A program made the translations under genes and the position numbers. Positions 23,501 through 25,695 of a stretch of DNA of 25,695 nucleotides are shown in pieces. The notes beneath the pieces are model-generated. The model was not told where the DNA came from. It made no database searches and saw only the letters and a program-made list of their open reading frames with translations. The first letter of the stretch is position 1; every line of letters begins with the position of its first letter. This DNA comes from an uncultured Paludibacter sp. (lineage in GTDB: Bacteria > Bacteroidota > Bacteroidia > Bacteroidales > Paludibacteraceae). The stretch spans positions 1 to 25,695 of the forward strand of contig CALCBD010000041.1 in NCBI GenBank assembly GCA_937897985.1, read 5' to 3'.

Positions 23501-25695
23501 CAGGTATAACCGTAGGAGAATTTTCAAAACTTATTGAACGAGAAGTAAATAATTACGATAAAAATGAATATTTAACACAAAAAACGGACAATTTACCAAA
23601 AAATGATGTATCTTTGAATGACCAAAAGTTTATCAAAGAACACATTATATTCGGTTCAATACCAAAAACGAACGACAATGACAACAGCAAGCAAAGAGTA
23701 TTACAAGGAAGTAATAAAAGAATATCTCGAGCAACACAACCCGACCTTTTTAGCGGAGCTGAAGAAGGAGAACGAACTGGAGGAAATGTTGGAACACAGA
23801 GCAACGCGCTATCTGGACCAGATGCAGCGGAGCAGCAACCCGCAGGACGAACAGGAAGTGTACTATCAGGAAATGCTGACGTTTTAACACCAGCACTTGT
23901 ACCATTCAATGCCGAAGATAACGACACACAGTCGTTTAATCAGTCGCGTAAATACGACGACAACATTGCGGCTATTGAAACACTTATCACACTTGTAAAA
24001 GAAAACCGCAAAGCAACCCCCGACGAAAAAGCCATACTATCCAATTATGCAGGTTTTGGCGGATTGAAAGACATTGTACTCAATCCCGAAAGTACGGAAG
24101 GTTGGAAAGAAAGCAACCTTAAATACCGCCAACAGGTAAAACGAATCAATGAACTTGCCGACGAATTCGACAAAGTAACCGGAACAAGCGGATCACTATC
24201 CAGCATAAAGAGTTCCATCCTAAACGCACACTTCACATCCAGCACCATTATACGTTCCGTTTACGACGGCGTACAGAAATTAGGTTTTAAAGGTGGCCGC
24301 ATGTTAGAGCCAAGTGCCGGAATAGGAAACTTTGTAACTTATGCCCCCGAACGCATAAAAGCCAATAGCAGCATTACAGCCGTAGAACTCGACAACCTGA
24401 CAGGAAACATACTAAAATACCTGCACGACGATGTAAACGTAAAAGTAAGCGGCATACAGGACGCACAAATACCCAACAATTCGCAGGACTTAGTAATATC
24501 CAACGTACCATTTGGTAACTACAAGATATTCGACAAAACATTTAAAGGCGAAAAGGCCGAATTTCAGAACCGCATACACAACTATTTCTTTGCAAAAGCC
24601 GTAGACATGGCACGCGAAGGCGGTATCATTGCATTTGTAACCAGCAAAGGCGTGATGGATGCACAAGGAAACGAATCATTGCGTAAATACCTGAATGACA
24701 ATACCGAATTTTTAGGAGCAGTACGTTTGCCAAACAACGCATTTAAAAATAATGCCAATACAGAAGTAGTAACCGATATTATCTTCCTGAAAAAAAACAC
24801 CACAGGAACAAAGAACAACCCCGATTTTGTTAGTACAAAACAAGTAGAAGCCACACACAAGGACGGCGAAAAACAAAATGTAACCGTAAACAACTACTTT
24901 GTTGAAAATCCGCAAAACATGTTAGGTAACATTGTAGCCGGTGGATTGTACAGCCGCGAAGATTACACGGTAGAAAACAAAACCGGATATGATTTAAGCA
25001 AAGCCATTAAAAACGCATTACCCGCAGGCGTTTACGAAAAAGTAAACAGCAAAATAGGAATGCAGGCCAACGACAGTCAGCAAACCATCGACGCCATCAA
25101 AGAAGGCAATATCGAAGTAACAGGCGGCAGAGTAGTACGCAAAGAAGAAGGACAATTAATTGACATATCAATTAACGAACCACAGAATAAAATAGAACAT
25201 TACATCCGTTTGCGCAACGCTTTAATGAACCTGATCTATTCAGAGTATTTAGGCAAGCCAGACAGCGAATTAAACGCCATTCGTGAGCAATTAAACACCG
25301 AATATGACACGTTTGTAAAGAAACACGGCAAACTATCAAAAAACGCCATTAAAATAGCCAAACAAGACGCCGACGGATTTAATGTTTTATCGCTCGAAGT
25401 AGCAGACAAGAAAGACGGCAAAGCCGACATATTCCGCCAACGCACCATTCAGCCTATACAAAATAAGCTCACAGCCGACAGTGTAGACGAAGCCATAGTA
25501 ATATCGCTTTATGAAAATGCCGGCATTGATGTAGAGCGTATAGCCGAATTACTCAATATCACAGTACCCGAAGTATTACAACAAGCCAAAGGCAAGATAT
25601 TTGAGCAGCCCGAAGGCGGATTTGTAACCCGTGAAGAATACCTATCCGGGAATGTAAAAGCCAAACTTCGTCAGGCACAAGAAGCCGTTGACAAA
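17584..25695 (+). CDS. Giant polyvalent protein with DdrB-ParB, pyrophosphatase-like and N6-adenine methyltransferase domains (partial, runs off right edge)
   Basis: One frame stays open for 2704 codons to the end of the window. In order: KYPQYKD twice (16-22, 35-41); a glycine/alanine-rich, partly membrane-like region (about 93-385; GVGGGAFGGATLGGGI); a charged helical part; a DdrB-like ParB domain (about 895-995; GNNRT at 919-923); an inorganic-pyrophosphatase-like domain (about 1289-1415; YDGDAIDVF at 1333-1341, FDESKVMLGF at 1363-1372); SH3-like segments (about 1550-1640); helices (about 1660-1770); an N6-adenine methyltransferase (about 2120-2400; LEPSAGIGNF at 2241-2250, NVPF at 2307-2310 where NPPF/Y is usual). 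Such proteins, like DarB of phage P1, often end in a helicase, expected beyond the edge. The position suggests packaging and injection with the DNA to counter host defence. Confidence 0.85.
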   Translation, partial: MPQKTVQEFSASIKAKYPQYKDIDDFELAQKIVSKYPQYKDVVDLNINARPGQVVMQGQNKVTPNPRKGQIDSTSSNVPIVKIKETEEPQKGFWQTWMGDLIEGMGGVAANLVGNTMDLGERLKPQNIIAEAALRHSAGSKGYKAAENLRKQNSTAGDTKWIADQLISKGNQLSQKSNDYYGSVQVPNGNTTTIRPKDFTDLWKEGRYGAAAGNVLLEGAKSLPTSIAAFTPAGLGIIGAGSINDKYNDVSSNTNTNMGTSAVNAVLTGAYEVLSEGIGAGIEKGILKSIAKKQGRKEAEKSVKKLIFDFIKVQPQEMATEGLEEAVNSVASQVTDYATGITNTPVDWQQTLKATMYGVGGGAFGGATLGGGITAIQIPGAVQNQKSTKARETLINEIVQPNIDGKVDIHDNNTLVGTRLALYNSKQAMDEALKDADFTFNRDVVDLDPQDQRSILHDVLTADNLTSVQKNAIVDYVSNAALQKTIQESRQREWNEHVQGQMEQLQNSVNIETGTLVRAKLKGDESGQTIFITGGLRLRDNENFEPEIDIENSNDAVYYRNEDGEVIPTTADAIEFVGESGLEQEKQSLLDYYQNLLQQTDAQVNATLQQALLQEKQQQTTNEVSVYTPGTTTTVNGQTFVVAGQDEAGNYLVNDENGQPLDRFTQEEMQQMGFVAAAKPTKSEQTDNKSEIQVLNDNEVNNVTETLQTPQYPLNKKGEIDFENFTPEHHYQYAVQTEGETVAQQDLKNAIKDQFNQITKHKKKIEKAPFEKKAVLRQQLKPMQQKLEILTALSDKYIPQVEPKILEKRTTAEGTAALTIKERWDNSPKIAGFDDTFTLPNGEVINGRWTLSTAFAPTPSHNPETYQSSVGFPTTPEGKNVNDNDYTNKHAEVETKAADYDSRAIDDPIVVSEGVVVSGNNRTMSGQIAAKNGTDIKYVEALKTKAKKYGFTTEQVESIENPRIYFEVTDQLPLNVDTFAKFNAPTSKTKSATEKAIVATKRNDAELTGKIMSTIEGFDTLAEFYTSEKAQTEVLKYLLESGVINQNEVPELFESNNFTANGRNYLEAIIIGNVMQEDQIKVLNIDGMKQYRAKIVRAIVPLLQNSKLQESIIPELNQAIMYIYESDGNLMDYFSQQNLFAENNFNKDAVLLSIALQRTETNFKKFVADYNNALKDQTIDMFLGRTKTKEDVYEQFRKSLTESERATINNAKRNQQQPANIRGEQINSPDKKSVTGGTTTTGIDSGITEQLTQAELDTQELDAYIAEQAHNTNPTEKQKETGIYDKARISLQGHNITIETLKGTQRSGVDSNGKAWSITMNNHYGELDGTTGYDGDAIDVFVGPNPKGGQIFVIDQLTSEGTFDESKVMLGFDSAEEAKAAYMSNYEAGWKGFGSITPAGENFKQWLYDGKKQRKPFAEYKETPEAVETSEQLTSEKAEKQPWEMTKEQFMDLNDQGIDVTGWYESNDAIRVADYMDEAIYLKNSDKQSDKNKATTLEKLAGAITENWLNTHSHEVLVKQAVTEGKPVPAKVLADYPELKKQDDRLSAFKKDDLVIRSGEVFKIIEAKGSLWKLQNIETGYKSTWNADNNGGFSLYTGTTTQKYKNGDSVYYQGKKYRINGVYNGEQMYDLETEDGKPAFDEIDESELSTQAPEPRSILDAAVEQVKKNEAKSESNKLNAAQAEADAALQDFLDAFNDLNSDNLGIVDNTAEKQAKMLVAGTKMVGAYTKLGVYKFSELVQQIQAKGIQITEELLSAIKKAYGAFSAENEIDELDDMKTVRSFTTNDITNNQTQQQDDTTTNSETPYKATLFEVESIESAAQNATDSKQAGKVIERCKAVKESIDKQIEELQLQLAAYETRDIDHEQPNKVVEKLIEKDVREYSKALAQKLGFEHDTIKKGKQEYANSNIAPAGGTATFILWKPNSEYGVYVSISYEPDYKNGYDDYKATQILWRATSKANKYTGFGNRYAQPGITVGEFSKLIEREVNNYDKNEYLTQKTDNLPKNDVSLNDQKFIKEHIIFGSIPKTNDNDNSKQRVLQGSNKRISRATQPDLFSGAEEGERTGGNVGTQSNALSGPDAAEQQPAGRTGSVLSGNADVLTPALVPFNAEDNDTQSFNQSRKYDDNIAAIETLITLVKENRKATPDEKAILSNYAGFGGLKDIVLNPESTEGWKESNLKYRQQVKRINELADEFDKVTGTSGSLSSIKSSILNAHFTSSTIIRSVYDGVQKLGFKGGRMLEPSAGIGNFVTYAPERIKANSSITAVELDNLTGNILKYLHDDVNVKVSGIQDAQIPNNSQDLVISNVPFGNYKIFDKTFKGEKAEFQNRIHNYFFAKAVDMAREGGIIAFVTSKGVMDAQGNESLRKYLNDNTEFLGAVRLPNNAFKNNANTEVVTDIIFLKKNTTGTKNNPDFVSTKQVEATHKDGEKQNVTVNNYFVENPQNMLGNIVAGGLYSREDYTVENKTGYDLSKAIKNALPAGVYEKVNSKIGMQANDSQQTIDAIKEGNIEVTGGRVVRKEEGQLIDISINEPQNKIEHYIRLRNALMNLIYSEYLGKPDSELNAIREQLNTEYDTFVKKHGKLSKNAIKIAKQDADGFNVLSLEVADKKDGKADIFRQRTIQPIQNKLTADSVDEAIVISLYENAGIDVERIAELLNITVPEVLQQAKGKIFEQPEGGFVTREEYLSGNVKAKLRQAQEAVDK
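21161..21337 (+). CDS. Nested small ORF in the +1 frame of the polyvalent gene
   Basis: A 58-aa ORF, MNSSENHLQNQSEPQSTMPN, ending SLSPEEQQQLALILESQNN. It lies in the linker between the ParB-like and pyrophosphatase-like parts. The last 20 residues form a good amphipathic helix. The host frame reads a Thr/Gln/Gly-rich, low-complexity linker there. A gene within the gene is possible, but a chance ORF in A/C-rich sequence cannot be excluded. Confidence 0.3.
   Translation: MNSSENHLQNQSEPQSTMPNETNSSQPTSEVNKSTALIKSLSPEEQQQLALILESQNN
23678..23887 (+). CDS. Nested small helical protein in the +1 frame of the polyvalent gene
   Basis: A 69-aa ORF, MTTASKEYYKEVIKEYLEQH, then NPTFLAELKKENELEEMLEH and RATRYLDQMQ to the end. 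It looks like a normal folded helical protein: balanced charges, aromatic spacing and a clean ATG. It resembles in layout small proteins of mobile elements (TnpV- and DUF1896-like, by general pattern only). The host frame over the same bases is a Gly/Ala/Gln/Ser-rich linker (GAEEGERTGGNVGTQSNA). The local rise in G+C and use of CTG/GAG codons suggest the nested frame is, or was, the constrained one. It lies just before the methyltransferase domain. Confidence 0.5.
   Translation: MTTASKEYYKEVIKEYLEQHNPTFLAELKKENELEEMLEHRATRYLDQMQRSSNPQDEQEVYYQEMLTF

Overview
The window reads as the left part of an integrated, podovirus-like temperate phage of a Bacteroidota (probably Bacteroidales) host. The evidence is a low G+C content, Bacteroidetes-type promoters (TTTG, about 19-20 bp, TAnnTTTG), a repressor block facing an early operon, a P22-type portal, a beta-propeller-like tail protein and a giant polyvalent protein. 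No 16S or host housekeeping gene is present, so the host assignment is an inference.

Layout. Positions 1-90 hold the 3' half of a tRNA with a CAT anticodon (minus strand) and its terminator. The 5' half is missing, which is the usual signature of a phage attachment site at a tRNA 3' end. Positions 200-1225 are a leftward lysogeny block: an XRE-type regulator, a 55-aa two-helix membrane protein and an XRE-type repressor. Positions 1226-1381 are the divergent control region, with a promoter and two dyads. Positions 1382-6044 are a rightward, tightly overlapping operon of small early genes: several unknowns, a MerR/excisionase-like HTH protein, a DUF4406-like protein and a NUMOD-like DNA-binding protein. 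Positions 6059-8820 carry a D12-class adenine methyltransferase, a PP-loop PAPS-reductase-family enzyme and a Rep protein of the phage CRI (gpII-like) type.

Positions 8821-9517 are noncoding but highly structured. They hold a 44-bp palindrome, a consensus promoter, two CRISPR-repeat-like units 73 bp apart, and a perfect terminator directly after the second unit. This looks like a self-contained small-RNA cassette and is the most interesting part of the window. A minus-strand GRKKGSRNK protein (possible small terminase) follows.

Positions 9973-17552 are the virion module: portal, beta-propeller/stabilisation-like protein, two likely internal virion proteins and two unknowns. From 17584 to the right edge one reading frame stays open for 2704 codons. 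It is a polyvalent protein with glycine-rich membrane-like segments, a DdrB-like ParB domain, an inorganic-pyrophosphatase-like domain and an N6-adenine methyltransferase of the DarB/SNF2-associated kind, and it runs off the window. Two of its linkers contain well-formed ORFs in another frame.

Together the genes suggest a phage that modifies DNA by methylation and possibly sulfur chemistry, may deliver a large defence-countering protein with its genome, and may carry an RNA that mimics CRISPR repeats. Large terminase, capsid, integrase and lysis genes are not in the window.
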